A stretch of 64,000 bases of DNA from Hippophae tibetana (GCA_037013495.1 CM072803.1:56867627-56931626); one strand, 5' to 3'. Shown: positions 36,977-47,822, numbered from the stretch's first letter. Numbers and translations are program-made. The notes: generated from the sequence alone by a model not told the origin.

Positions 36977-37260
36977 TATCAATGGAAAAGATTACAAGAT
37001 TTACTTTACCATAATTAGTGTATTAGCTGTGTATATATTATTATCTAAAATAAATAAACAGAATATTGTATATTTAGATAATAGAATATTCTATATTTTT
37101 ACCTAAAATATATAAACAAAATATTGTATATTTAGGTAATAGAATATTATATATTTAGCTAATAGAATATGTTATATATTCTTACCTAAAATAGATTATA
37201 CAGTAATTCTTATTTAATGAAATGAATCCTCGTCATTCAGCCATTTACTAGAAATTGTCA
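36977..37260 (+). repeat. 3' LTR of the small copia element
   Basis: 284 bp, TATCAATGG...AATTGTCA, preceded by a purine-rich GAGAGGGGA polypurine tract (36968-36976) and followed by AACCT. It is 41 bp shorter than the 5' LTR, mainly through loss of internal modules. Confidence 0.85.
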
Positions 37261-37265
37261 AACCT

Positions 37266-38440
37266 TTGATTTTTTAGATATTGTTAAATTTTTGAAAATG
37301 GTACCAAAAAAATAGCAACAGTAAATGAACAGAGACTTGAACTTCTTCTATTTCCTTTTTTACGCCCCCAAGGACCAAATTGTTGAGTTATAAGTCCAAA
37401 ATATGCTTTGAAAAATCTATAGAAGTGAGTAAAGATTTTATACTTGAGAGAGGGATGAAATTTGATGTTGGAATTGAGGGAATTGCAGATGTCATATCAA
37501 TTCTAGGATGGAAAAAGTTCATAAAAGAACCTCATGCTATTATTGAATCCATTGTTCCCGAATTATATGCAAATGTTCCCAATGTTATTGATAATATAGT
37601 AAAATTATGGGATGTACTAGTCTTGTTTGGGCCAAATGATATAAATGCTCATTATTATTTGGTGAAAATTGGGCAAGGTAAGTATGAAAATTATTTAAGT
37701 AATGTTGATTATACTATAACAATTGAGTCAACTATATAAGGGGTTGAATGGATATATGCTGGTGGTAAACATAAAGGATTTATAGCAAAGTACTTGAATA
37801 AGGTTTCTCATATTTGGCAATAGTTTGTGTGTTCAAGATTAATTCTCATCAAATATTATAGTTTTGTTTTTAGAGATAAGAAAATTTTACTATATACAAT
37901 TGCATCCAATATGCCTATTGATGTAGGTAATATAATTCATCACAAGATAAAGTTATCTACAAAAAGTCACCATTTGAGTTTCTTTTTTCCTAGTTAGTCA
38001 CTATCTTTTGTAAGAAAGTGGGGGTAACTCACTTAAAAGGTGAAGTTACAACCTGGAGAATTATTGAACCTGACAAACTATGATAAACTCACTTATGGTA
38101 TGAATATTGTTCTAAGAGAAAGAATGGCCACTTCATCAAAACTATCTATGAAAGTGAAATTTCATAATTGTGGTGAAATATTGAGCTATATAGAAGAATA
38201 CAAACAAGCCTATAATTCCCAACAAGCTACATTCTTAAATCAACAGCATCCTGATTAGGTGGATCATAATCGAATTGTGTATAAAACGAACCAGTAGTAA
38301 CTAAGTCATTTCAGGGTGGATACAAGCCATTTAGTAATATTCGAGTATCATCATTATGATTTCATCTTTACACCTCCAGAAAGATCACGGAAAAAACCTG
38401 AACAATAAGGTCCAGATGATTTGGAGGAGGAGCTCTAAAT
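37266..38440 (+). pseudogene. Transposase_32 (PF20167)-like gene of the Tat element, broken
   Basis: The main open piece (37380-37739) reads FEKSIEVSKDFILERGMKFD, ISILGWKKFIKEPHAIIESI and VPELYANVPNVIDNIVKLWD, the N-terminal two-thirds of the 'putative plant transposon protein' domain ('ERGf......i...i...gW..F...p......vrEFYAN'). Later pieces, in shifting frames, are ASNMPIDVGNIIHHKIKLST and 38040-38258 (LLNLTNYDKLTYGMNIVLRE... ILSYIEEYKQAYNSQQATF), the C-terminal tail. Its position between gag and the 3' LTR, with no RT, suggests a non-autonomous Tat group that carries this gene as its second ORF. Function unknown. Confidence 0.65.
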
Positions 38441-40319
38441 TTGATACATAATTTTATGTATTTTTCTTTGTTTTATTTTGAGAATTTTTGTTTTATTGTT
38501 TTTGGACATTATATATTTTTTGTTTTATGTTAATTATTTTGTTCTATTTTATTTTCTTGTCATGTGAACATTGTTTAGAATTGTTAATTTTATAACTGCT
38601 TAATAAAATTTATATAAAGTACACAGTTTATTTGTGTAAATTTAATTTTTTTTATAGATACACTTAAAATTCCATACCAACACTTGAATAGGTTCAAAAA
38701 TGGATAAATTTTATATTATTTACTCTCTATATTTAATTTACAATTGTTATATTAAGGGCAACATAAGTTCTAGATTAGGATGGAAAAAGTTAAATTATAA
38801 AATTGAGCTAATTTGAAATTTTTATTTCAACATATGTTCACATTTTTTACATTGTTTATATTTTTGCTTGTTTTTGTGTGCTTTTATTTATTTTTATTGG
38901 TTTTAGGAATTTTACTTTAATTTTTAATTTTTTTTGTAAAATTATCATTTCTTTTAGTTAATTTTAAGTAAATAATTAAGTCTTTACACTTTTAGATTAA
39001 TATTTTGAACATCTCATAGAATAATATGATAATTAGTTAGTTTTTCATAATTTGTATTTTATGATAAAATGTTGAAATTGCCGCAATATCCAAAATTGAT
39101 GTTTATGAATCAATTAATGGAGACTACATTGTTACAATATTTTGAGCCATTATCTCCCCATTCTAGGTGATAACATTTTTTGTACTCTTTTAAACACGCT
39201 GCTCATCAATTCTAAATTGTTAGATGATCTCTATAGGTTTTTGTATTGAATGTTAGGAGTTTTACATCTATTAAGGTGTTATATATTTATTTTTATTGCT
39301 TAAATTTAATGATTTAAGTATAAAATGAAAGTATATTTCATTCTTCATTCATACATGATTTCTAAAAAAATACATATATGGGGTTACCTAAACCAATACA
39401 AAAGAAAATGCCAAAAATTAACCACTCACCATATTTACAAAATATGTACAAATTATATAAGGGTCCTCTCTAAACAAATGAATATCTCTAAAAAGAGAGA
39501 GAGAAAGATAAAAGAAAAAAAGAGAGAAAAATGAATAATATAAACTAAATAGTATGACCCAAAATATCCTACAAAGTTGTGAAATATTGCTAAATACAAA
39601 AAGAAAAGATAGGAAATAAATCCTCAAGAAGTCATTTCATTTTCTTCATCTTTTAAGGCATATAACTTGAAATTTTGATTTGAAAAATTTGATTGATGCA
39701 TGAGGACAATATTTGATTTCTTTATAAATCCTTTTACTCAATTCCTTTCATGAGAATCAATATTATGCACCACTTTGAATCTTTTATTATTTAAACATAT
39801 GTAAACCTACTAGTTCTTTTTTTTTTTAAATAAATTCTATTCGCATATACCTTTGAATGAGTACTTGAATAATTAGGATTAGTGTTACTAAAAGTATGCT
39901 TTATTTTTAACTAATTATTATCGTAAACTATAAATGTTTAGAATATTAAAAAGACTTATTCTATAAACTTTAATTGTAAACTTAAAAGAAAATAAAAAGC
40001 ATGAAAATTTTTATTATTCTTTTTTTATCTTTCTCATTTTTTTATTTTGTTTTAAATTTTATTTTGTTTTTTATTTGTTATTTGTTATTTGTTATTTATT
40101 TTTAATTTTGATATTTGTGGGTATTATTTTTGAAAGTCCTTCACAAGGCTTAAACTCATCCACTAGGAAAACCTAGGGGTTTAGAGGCTTGTTGCATATG
40201 TTAAATGCAATTGTATCATCTATGAAAATGATTTTGGATAGTTTAGTTTTATTTTAGTTTTTGTTTTAAATTTTTCACATTTCTTACTAAGAAACTAGGA
40301 AGAATCTAGTTGAGGGTTG
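38441..40319 (+). other. 3' non-coding region of the Tat element
   Basis: T-rich on the plus strand with no readable protein; 39325-39627 holds only low-complexity frames in a purine-rich stretch (GAGAGAGAAAGATAAAAGAA near 39500). About 40140-40200 contains 'ccactaggaaaacctaggggtttagagg', possibly a conserved 3' word. It ends against the right LTR at 40320. Confidence 0.5.
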
Positions 40320-41848
40320 TGATGAGTGTTTAAAAGAACTTAATATATCATAATTTTATGTACTTTAAATGATAAAATAAATTTGTATTTACATAGTTTT
40401 ATTATCTTTTAAAAAAAATCTTATCTTTTTGAAATCATAGGTATGTTTTGTTGTTGTTTAGGTATTTTAACTTCAAAATAATGTAACTGATCAATGCTTA
40501 AAGAATAGTACCTAAAAGCACTCCATTACAACATTAAAGCTTAAAATTTAACATATGTAAAGCTTACACGTATTCCAAACTATTAAAAATGGTGTGCAAT
40601 AAAATGAGGGTTTTAGTTGTTTAAAGGAATACAGACTACAATGTGGATATTTTATGTGCTGTGAAACGAGGCTAATGTAGTGAGATTCATGCATTTTATA
40701 ATTGTTACATGACGCGATGTGAAAATATTGTGTATGTAAATACGTGTGTTTTGGATCGAGTTAACAGCCGTGTATAGCTTGTTATGCTGTGGCGTGGAAA
40801 AGAATTATACTACAACACCTGTCTTCTGAACCACTATTTTCTCCTCCTCAACATTATAAATTGGACCCCAATTCTTTATTCCATATCATCCCTTTATTTT
40901 TACACCTTATCTTTAAGTTGATTTCTTATTTCATTTCAAGTTTTTGTTTTATTTTAGAAGTTTTGAATTTCTTCTCTCTCTTGAGGGTTGACCAGATATA
41001 GTTTATGCAGTCGCTTTAGTTTCAATCAAATAAATAGTGTAAGCAATTTTGTTTGGAGATTTTCTAGAATAAAAATGATATTGAAATTCTCTTGGGATAT
41101 AATTGAGGTATAATTTAAATGTATTATTTTTAGATTATCTTTTTGTATTGTTTTAAATAGTATATTTAATTTATTAATCATTTATTAAAATATGCATGTT
41201 TGGCTATGAATAATATGGGATATTAGTAATGTTGTTATGCTTATGAAATATTAAAAATCATTAACCTAACTTTGATACCTTGATGAAATTTTAAATTATC
41301 AGCTCGACTGAAGGTTGCAAATTAAATGGTTTAGTAATTTCTTAGAGAAAACAATTAAAGTTTAAATTTTTGGCCTCACCGAGGGTGACAAATTAGAGTT
41401 TTATTAATAAAGAAAATGATCCATGCCTTAGGATATTTTCGTACAAAAAATAAAGAATCAATAATCTTTATTCAAATCTTTAATAACCTTATTAATATTG
41501 AGCAAACATAATTAACTAACTAATATATCCTATAAATTCTCCCTTAAATGTAAATGTTAATTTTTCAATTGTTTTAATGAATCTATCTTTATTTTTTATA
41601 TTATTAGATTTCTCTATCCAAAACAATCATAATGGAATTTTTAGGTTTTTAATTTTATTTTGAAGAATTTTCTGATGTATTTAAAAACCACTTAATTTCT
41701 TTTTAGTCCAACCTTAGAAGTATACAAAATTGTGCAAGTAATTTATAAATATACAAAATTTTATACCAAGTTTTGGCACATTAAGTTTTGGAGCCATTGT
41801 CGGTGAACTGGTAATAGCATCAAAAACTAGCTAAATTATGTATCATCA
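40320..41848 (+). repeat. Right LTR of the Tat element, with extra leader-like end
   Basis: Begins TGATGAGTGTTTAAAAGAAC, matches the left LTR for about 500 bp and the LTR at 53480 more widely. The LTR proper seems to end near 41780 (...TTTTGGCACA). It is followed by AAGTTTTGGAGCCATTGTCG (41784-41803), the primer-site motif of Tat/Athila elements, and then about 45 bp before the TTAAT duplication. A normal 3' LTR should not be followed by a primer site. Confidence 0.7.
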
Positions 41849-42637
41849 TTAATCGATCAAACATAACCACAAAATATTTGATAGACTAATCAACGAAAGA
41901 AGCCTAACAAAATATGATTTTTATTTTGCAAAACAGATTGAGAAAGAAAGAGCTTATGATCAAAATATTAAAACAATTGTTGTCAAGAGAATTTAAGGCA
42001 TTAGATTTGTTTGAATAGAAAATATTAAAGTCCTAATACTAGGTGAATGGCCATTACCAATTTGTCCAAAAAATAATTCTTAGAGCATAAAATAATGGGG
42101 ACAATATGGTAATTGAAAAGTTTGGATCAAATAAACAATTAGGTTAAAGTTGACTCCCTCACTACTTGATCAGTCTAAACTTAGCTTGATTGATCGAACC
42201 AATAAGGTCGATCAATCGAAACCCTTTTCAATTGATTCAGCCAATGATCAATACAAAATGCAACACTAGATAGATCATATACGATCGGTTCCCTATCAAT
42301 ATAGTCACTCCATTGATTGAACCCAACTTCAAACTATCTACCCCAATTTTAAATCAACCCGAGAGGACCTAGATCGTACATGATCGATACTCGATTAGTC
42401 TACCTCCTTCATCTATTAAGAAACTACTTGATTGATCAAGCAACCTATGTACTAAATGTTCTTATGTGTCTAATATGAAGTCTATTATGGTTAAGAATAA
42501 GAGTATACCTTAAACATGTTACTTGAAGCTTGAAAGTTGTTTTTTGGCTTGAATAGTGATCTTGAAAACTTGCCTAGAAACTAAATTATATTTAAATATT
42601 TCATTCACGAATATCACTAACGCTCATAAACCTTACA
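41849..42637 (-). repeat. 5' LTR of the outer copia element, outer part
   Basis: Resumes at TTAATCGATCAAACATAACC and ends CTTACA at 42637, followed by GGTAC, the same 5 bp found before 10181. Matches 10743-11443 of the intact LTR throughout. Confidence 0.85.
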
Positions 42638-42642
42638 GGTAC

Positions 42643-43439
42643 CATAGGCTTTTCCTTAAAATTGTATCTCTACTCACTAAAAGTATCCTGTAAAATCAAA
42701 AGGTCTTTCATTTGTTTGTAATATGGCTAGGATTGTAGATTCTTAACAATTATTTTGGTTTTTTTTAAGTTTTGTCGCAACATGTAATGTAGTAAGAATA
42801 TCTCCTCATAGTGACTTTGATTTGGATAATTTCATATAGTTTCATAAAAAATCAGACAAATATTATGAGTTTGTTCATATATTATTTTAAAATTGCATCT
42901 TCTTATGGTAGTTGTGTATAGACCTATTTAGTAGTGTAGTATTGTTTGGGGTTTTCCTGTTGATAAAAAATAATATTCAACAAATTTGGTATGGGTAGCA
43001 CATCATGTATTAGTAAAATTGGTGCCACAACTTGGTTGATATGCATGATGGTGCAAGTTCGAGAACTACCATGAACACGAATTCATGCAGGTAAAATATA
43101 TTTAGATTTTTCAGGATGATTATTCGTAATTTTTTAGGATGGTAGTAGTAAAATAATCATCATGATAAATATTTTTTATGACGGTCATTTGATTTTTTTT
43201 CTATTTTCCATGACGATTTCTTTTTTTCTTTTCATGATAGCTGCAACCGTTATCAAAACCCTTATTTACAATGTCACCTAGATAGATGATGATCATATCA
43301 TTTTTCTTAAAACGTCATGGTGTCCTTACAATGATGATTAATGATCATCTTTTAAGCTTGTTTTTGGCATAACCAAAGACAAGTAAATAACGAAATAACG
43401 TAAATATACAAGAAAATTAAGGAGCATTTGTCTTCACAA
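42643..43439. other. Spacer without recognisable gene
   Basis: Between the copia element's right end and the Harbinger pseudogene. 43100-43340 has several short palindromic words (ATGACGGTCAT, CATGATGAT, GATGATCATATCAT-like) that may belong to a DNA transposon terminus, but I cannot define TIRs. Confidence 0.4.
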
Positions 43440-43971
43440 AACTTGTGTACAACTACTAATGAAATTAAGTTCAAAATGCTCAATTATGCATGCTAATGGT
43501 CTGGTTCAAGTCTTAACTTGGGAAGATGAGTTTAATTGATTTTGAAAGATTCATTAATTCTTGATTTAAATATACCAAATATCATTTCAATAACATTCCT
43601 TAAGGAAGCATGACGAAGATTGAACAATTTAAGTTCATTTTTAGGATCGTGACATTGACCAGTAAAATCTTGAAGATGATATTGAACAGACAAAATTGAG
43701 CTAAAAATTTGCCATGATTTGCAAATACATAGTCCATCAAATTATATAAAATACATAATTAGTTAAATATTTTGTTATGATCTTATAAGGAAGGGGGAAA
43801 AATATAAATATTATACTTGTGGCACTTTAAGTAAGTTCTTCCGAGATAGAGCATCACTTAGTAATCTTGATTCATGAGTTGAACCCTTCCATCTACTAAG
43901 TAAATATATTAATTTCGAGTCAAAGTTACAATTTACTAATAAATTTCATGAGACTTTTCCATGATGGTTAA
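43440..43971 (-). pseudogene. PIF/Harbinger transposase, C-terminal part
   Basis: Minus strand reads STHESRLLSDALSRKNLLKV (about 43845-43910), then SRFYW-like and, in another frame, YHLQDFTGQCHDPKNELKLF (about 43640-43700), NLRHASLRNVIEMIFGIFKS (43555-43630). This is the C-terminal half of the DDE_4 transposase: the HDSRVL motif (here HESRLL), then 'F.YRHSSLRNVIERcFG.LK'. The glutamate of NVIE, the third catalytic residue, is present. The first half lies at 47823-48505; the 3.84-kb LTR element separates them. Confidence 0.8.
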
Positions 43972-43976
43972 GATAC

Positions 43977-44250
43977 TGTTACATGTAGAAATTTTAGAGG
44001 TTGGGGAAGAAGAAGACAAAGGTAAGGGAAGCTGATTTCATATATTTTTTGATCCCCTACCCTCAATTTTCTAGTTACATTTATATCATAACCAAGACTA
44101 ACTACTTCTAACATCTCCAGCCCAATTTTATGGTCCCCACTCACACGTTCAACCTGCTTACTACGCCTTGCTTCCACGTCATACGCCTATGTGCCACTTC
44201 TACTCGACGTTGGGCCTACTAGCAGTCCATAACCGTTTCTATACGTCTCA
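43977..44250 (-). repeat. 3' LTR of the non-autonomous element
   Basis: 274 bp; plus strand TGTTACATGTAG...TATACGTCTCA. Followed by ATTCTCCCCCCTTTAG, the complement of a strong polypurine tract. GC content is higher than the surroundings. Confidence 0.9.
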
Positions 44251-45034
44251 ATTCTCCCCCCTTTAGAATCCTTGTCCTCAAGGATGGAGTTGGGTAAGGT
44301 GTGATAAAAAAAATGAACTTCATTACTTATCATCATACTAGTCATATGTTCAACAAAATGTGTCTTGAAACCCTCAGTCCGGCTATAATCAACTCTGTCA
44401 CTAAACTATTCCCCTTGGGCCAACTTAAGGTCTTCATGATTATACCTAAAAATTGTGGTCACCTCATAGGTGAGTCCGTCATATCTAGCATTGTAACCAA
44501 GGGTGCTATTTGATGGGTTCCCCAATTTATCACACATTTTACTCTATCGGTGAACAACTATTGTGTTTTCCTGACCAGTGCCAATTATGCATTGTCTTGA
44601 CTAGTAGGTTGGCATGTAGATTAGGGATGCGAGCATTCATGCAAGCTCGTAGGTCCTTTAAGCTTATTGTTATATTACCCTTGGAATTCTTCTTCTTGCT
44701 AGAGTTATTACAGGTGAGCAAGGATATCATTTCAACAAGTCTACCATTTAACCTTCCTTTGTCATTTTCTTTTGCAAGTAGGTTTGCTACCGTAAAATTT
44801 GTAATGCCAAACATATCAATTCCTCCTTAACCCCGACTTGTCTATATCAAGGCATCACTTTTATCTTCAGCGCACGTTTGGGTACCAACCATAAATTTAG
44901 AAAGGGTATTGTCATGTGTATATTTCGGCAGCTATTAGGATCCTTCCATAGAACTCCTCCTCTTGCTCTAATAAGGCCTCCATTTTAAGCATTTTCTTCA
45001 ATGCTTCCATGAAAATGATTGTTTTGTCTCCATT

Positions 45035-47517
45035 TCAATCCATAACCATATTCAAATTCAAACCTAGTAAAGCAGTAACTGTAACCATTGAAAAGAATGA
45101 GGAATCCTTACCCCCAATTGTAGCAACCATGCTAGTTTGGTGAGTTTTCCCACCATTGATCCTTTCCAAATAGAGCCTATGCTTTTGAGGATGGTTGGAA
45201 ATAGTTTCTCCAGTTAGTCCTTCAATGCTCATCAGGTGAAGAGTCTTCGTAAGAGTAAAGAAGACACTTTCAAGTTGTTTGTGGTTTACCAACTTTCTAC
45301 CGTAGCTCCACAAGGGCTTGTGCATTGTAACAAGGATGAACCCATCTAGCCAATAATACAACCTTAACCTCTTCTTATACACAGCTATTGCTAACATGAT
45401 AATCTTCTTTTGAACCCAATCTCTCAGTGTGTAAGTGTGAGTAAAGAGACCAGGCTTACAGTTAAAACCTCCTATTAGATCATATGCTTCTTGAGTCTCA
45501 ATTGTTGATGTCTCTGAGCCATGTCTTTTTAAGAGCTTCAATGCAGTCTTTCGTCCAAATCCAAGAACCCCATTTTGGAATCCAAGTATACTATCCAGAT
45601 CATCAAGCTTCAATCCTTCCTTGGTAGCTGCAACACGCTTCTTGCCTTCAAATTCTAGTTGTCCTTCCAATGAGAAGAGCCTCATAGCAAGGCACTCTTC
45701 CCAATTGTTGGTGAGATTCTCATAATAGGCAGAATATTTTTCCTTGGTAATCTCCTATGGTTTTAGCCTCCCATTAATGGTAAGAATTTGAGGCTATTGG
45801 ATAGAATTGTTAGGCTCCACATTCTTTGATATTGTGAGCTGGAACCCTTGTAAGGCCATTTTCCATCTCACAACTTTACATAAAGCTATACCCAATGAAT
45901 CAAAAGAATCTTAAATTCTCTTAATCCATTTTCCAACCATTTTGTGTGCTCCACCATTAGGAGCTTGAGTACTTTTGTAGGAATCTTTCAGTTTGTCATT
46001 CAAAATTCCTTCAAAAACCATGGCCAACACTCCTAATCCATTAGGAAGTGTCACTATAAATTTTAGGGCCAAAATATCATCATCTTCAAAGGTTTCTTGA
46101 TTGAGATATGGAGGATTCAGGTCAACTAAGGAATTTAGAACCCAAGAATTAGGTGGGTGGTCAGGTTGAGTAATCCAAAAAGAAATTGATCGAGTTCTGA
46201 TGCAAAGATTTCTAATATCCTTAGCTGCACCCACACACAGAAGTAGATAACCTTTACCTTCAAATGCTATCTGAAAGCTCTCATAACATTTTAGAATGTG
46301 TATCTTGTTAGAAATCAGATGGATCTACCCAAAAAACCTTTGAATTGTTAATGGTTGTTGATGCAATTCAACTCTTTGTTTTTGATCAAATAGAAACCCA
46401 TTTGATTTTAACCTTTGGAGTGTGGTATGGAATGAAATGGAAGCTTTTGTCTCTGCTTCTGCCTTTAAAAGTTGAAACCCTAGCCAACTTGTTAACATGA
46501 TCGTAGGGTAGATCAAGAGAAAAACTGGGGCTATAACCGATACACGTCCATATCGTTTATGAGTAATATTACTTTTATGGTACCATCGATGCCAGAGGTA
46601 TGACTCATACAATACCATCAGGTTAATGGACTCAAGGACATTATACAACTCATACATAACTCTTACATTATTGGTATGAATTTGATTATCTAACCTCAAA
46701 CTTCGTAGATTCATCGCTATTTTCAAAGTGACTGAGGGAACCTCTTTTAGAGGAATTCCTATCTGGTTGTCATAAATTGGTAGAGGAGTGCATTTGTAGA
46801 GCTAATTAGCCTGATGAAGCTTCCTCATGTGGCTATCTTGGGGTTCTCTGATCGAACCTTCATCAGCGTGAAGAGGCTTGGGTCTTGCGCAACGATGGCC
46901 TACAACAACTCTCTCACTACAATAAGGACATAATATTTCTCTTCCTTGCTCACGAGTCTCTCAGGTGGTTGATTGATCCATTGCTCTGATTATTTTCATA
47001 GAGTTTCCAGACAAAGAGAAGGTGTGGACGAGAGGGAGTTGGTCACTTTTGTGGGCAGGGGTTATAAGGCCAGGTGATGGGCCAAATCCAAGCCCATTGC
47101 AAGGTAGTTCAGATGGAGAGAGGTTGTCCTTACGGGTTAGGCTAGCTCTTTGGACTGCCTCATGGATCACTTCTAGAAGCCCAGGCGCTGGTGATTTATA
47201 CAGCTTAAGCTCGTTTTCCTTTGTTGCTTTTCTCTAAAACCCAGGAAGTAATAGGTTCTCTACAGTTTGGGGATTTCTCGGAGTTATCTCCGAACAAGTA
47301 TCCGAGGTGATGGAATCAATGGGTGGAGCTTCCCATTTCTTAAAGGTTTCAACGATCCACTCCTCTTATTGCCAAGATAGGGAGCCGGTGGTGAGCTGTG
47401 GGTGGCGTGAAGAGCTCACAGCTCAATCAATGCCAGTTGTAAGCCAGCGTTTAATTGCTCGAGGGTATCAGATTCCTCATCAGAGGTCTTTGTGTTGGAT
47501 TGGTTCTGATTGTCCAT
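45035..47517 (-). pseudogene. Long reading frame of the non-autonomous LTR element; gag-like start, unknown remainder
   Basis: ATG at 47517 opens with MDNQNQSNTKTSDEESDTLE; the main frame takes over before about 47380. Open pieces ending at 46961, 46325, 45911 and 45035 are all in one frame. Near 46900 it has CPYCSERVVVGHRCARPKPL, a Cx2C...GHxC knuckle like the zinc finger at the end of gypsy gag. Beyond that I recognise nothing: EAETKASISFHTTLQRLKSN, SISFWITQPDHPPNSW, FEDDDILALKFIVTLPNGLG, LDDLDSILGFQNGVLGFGRK and MVATIGGKDSSFFSMVTVTA look like ordinary folded protein. The last segment (45035-45685) is 216 codons open. It may be an element-specific protein or captured host sequence. Confidence 0.6.
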
Positions 47518-47527
47518 GGTTGAAACT

Positions 47528-47540
47528 GGCTCTGATACCA
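47528..47540 (-). other. Primer-binding site, non-autonomous LTR element
   Basis: Plus GGCTCTGATACCA, i.e. minus TGGTATCAGAGCC, an exact complement of the initiator tRNA-Met 3' end, one base from the LTR start at 47542. Confidence 0.95.
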
Positions 47541-47541
47541 T

Positions 47542-47817
47542 TGTTACGTGTAGAAATTTCAGAGGTTGGGGAAGAAGAAGACATAAGTAAGGGAAGCTGA
47601 TTTCATATATTTTCTCATCCCCTCTTCCCTCAATTTTCTAGCTACATATATAGCATAACCAAGGCTAATTACTTCTGACATCTCCAACCCAATTCGATGA
47701 TCGCCACTCACGCGTTCAACCTGCTTGTTGCACCTTGCTTCCACGTCCTACGCCTGTGCGCCACATCTGCTCGACGCTGCACCCACTAGCAGTCCATAAC
47801 CGTTTCTATATGTATCA
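47542..47817 (-). repeat. 5' LTR of the non-autonomous element
   Basis: 276 bp; plus strand TGTTACGTGTAG...TATATGTATCA, followed by GATAC. It differs from the left copy by scattered transitions, many at CpG or CpHpG sites (for example TACGTG/TACATG, CACGCG/CACACG), as expected for methylated, silenced DNA. Confidence 0.9.
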
Positions 47818-47822
47818 GATAC

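Larger units (their letters stand above)
32539..37260 (+). mobile_element. Small Ty1/copia element with perfect target duplication
   Basis: 4722 bp: 5' LTR 32539-32863, primer site 32864-32876, gag from 33055, pol to 36960, polypurine tract 36968-36976, 3' LTR 36977-37260. The flanking 5 bp are AACCT on both sides (32534-32538 and 37261-37265). Gag and pol are in copia order (integrase before RT) but carry many stops. The LTR begins TATCAATGG rather than TG. Nested inside the Tat element, so younger than it. Confidence 0.9.
23781..41848 (+). mobile_element. Tat-type LTR element inserted into the copia LTR
   Basis: It begins TGATGTATGTTTAAAAGAAC and ends ...TATCATCA. The 5 bp on each side are TTAAT (23776-23780 and 41849-41853), and joining the outside flanks restores the copia LTR. 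The left LTR starts at 23781 and a matching LTR starts at 40320, both plus strand. Gag (25185-26130) and a Transposase_32-type gene (32160-38440, interrupted) are readable, with no RT. The element is itself split by a CACTA element and a small copia element. The right end has an oddity: a primer-site-like motif lies 40-60 bp inside it. Confidence 0.85.
10181..42637 (-). mobile_element. Outer Ty1/copia retrotransposon, expanded to 32 kb by nested insertions
   Basis: The left LTR (10181-11443) begins TGAAATTTTTTAGTTAC and the split right LTR begins identically at 23201. The right LTR resumes after an insertion and ends ...CTTACA at 42637; the left LTR ends ...CTTATA. The 5 bp before 10181 and after 42637 are both GGTAC, so one integration produced both ends. 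The element is on the minus strand: the primer site is left of the right LTR (23187-23198), and the purine-rich tract is right of the left LTR (11444-11460). Only gag (21028-23150) is readable; protease, integrase and RT are missing, perhaps lost around later insertions at 11.85-20.9 kb. Confidence 0.85.
43977..47817 (-). mobile_element. Non-autonomous LTR element with an unrecognised long reading frame
   Basis: Left LTR 43977-44250 and right LTR 47542-47817 are about 275 bp each, closely similar along their whole length, and flanked by GATAC on both sides (43972-43976; 47818-47822). The primer site is at 47528-47540 (minus, TGGTATCAGAGCC) and the polypurine tract is just right of the left LTR (minus, AAAGGGGGGAGAAT). 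The 3.3-kb interior has no readable protease, integrase, RT or RNase H. It holds one frame from about 47.4 to 45.0 kb that runs through eight or so stops without a frameshift. It cut a Harbinger transposase in two. Confidence 0.9.

Noticed and set aside
44510-44830. Plus ORF of 106 codons and its minus counterpart
   Set aside because: Inside the LTR element interior, no recognised motif on either strand. The minus piece may belong to the element's 3' part, but I cannot support a product.
47022-47600. Plus-strand ORFs in the GC-richer part of the non-autonomous LTR element
   Set aside because: They are antisense to the long minus frame and to the 5' leader and primer site; no motif.
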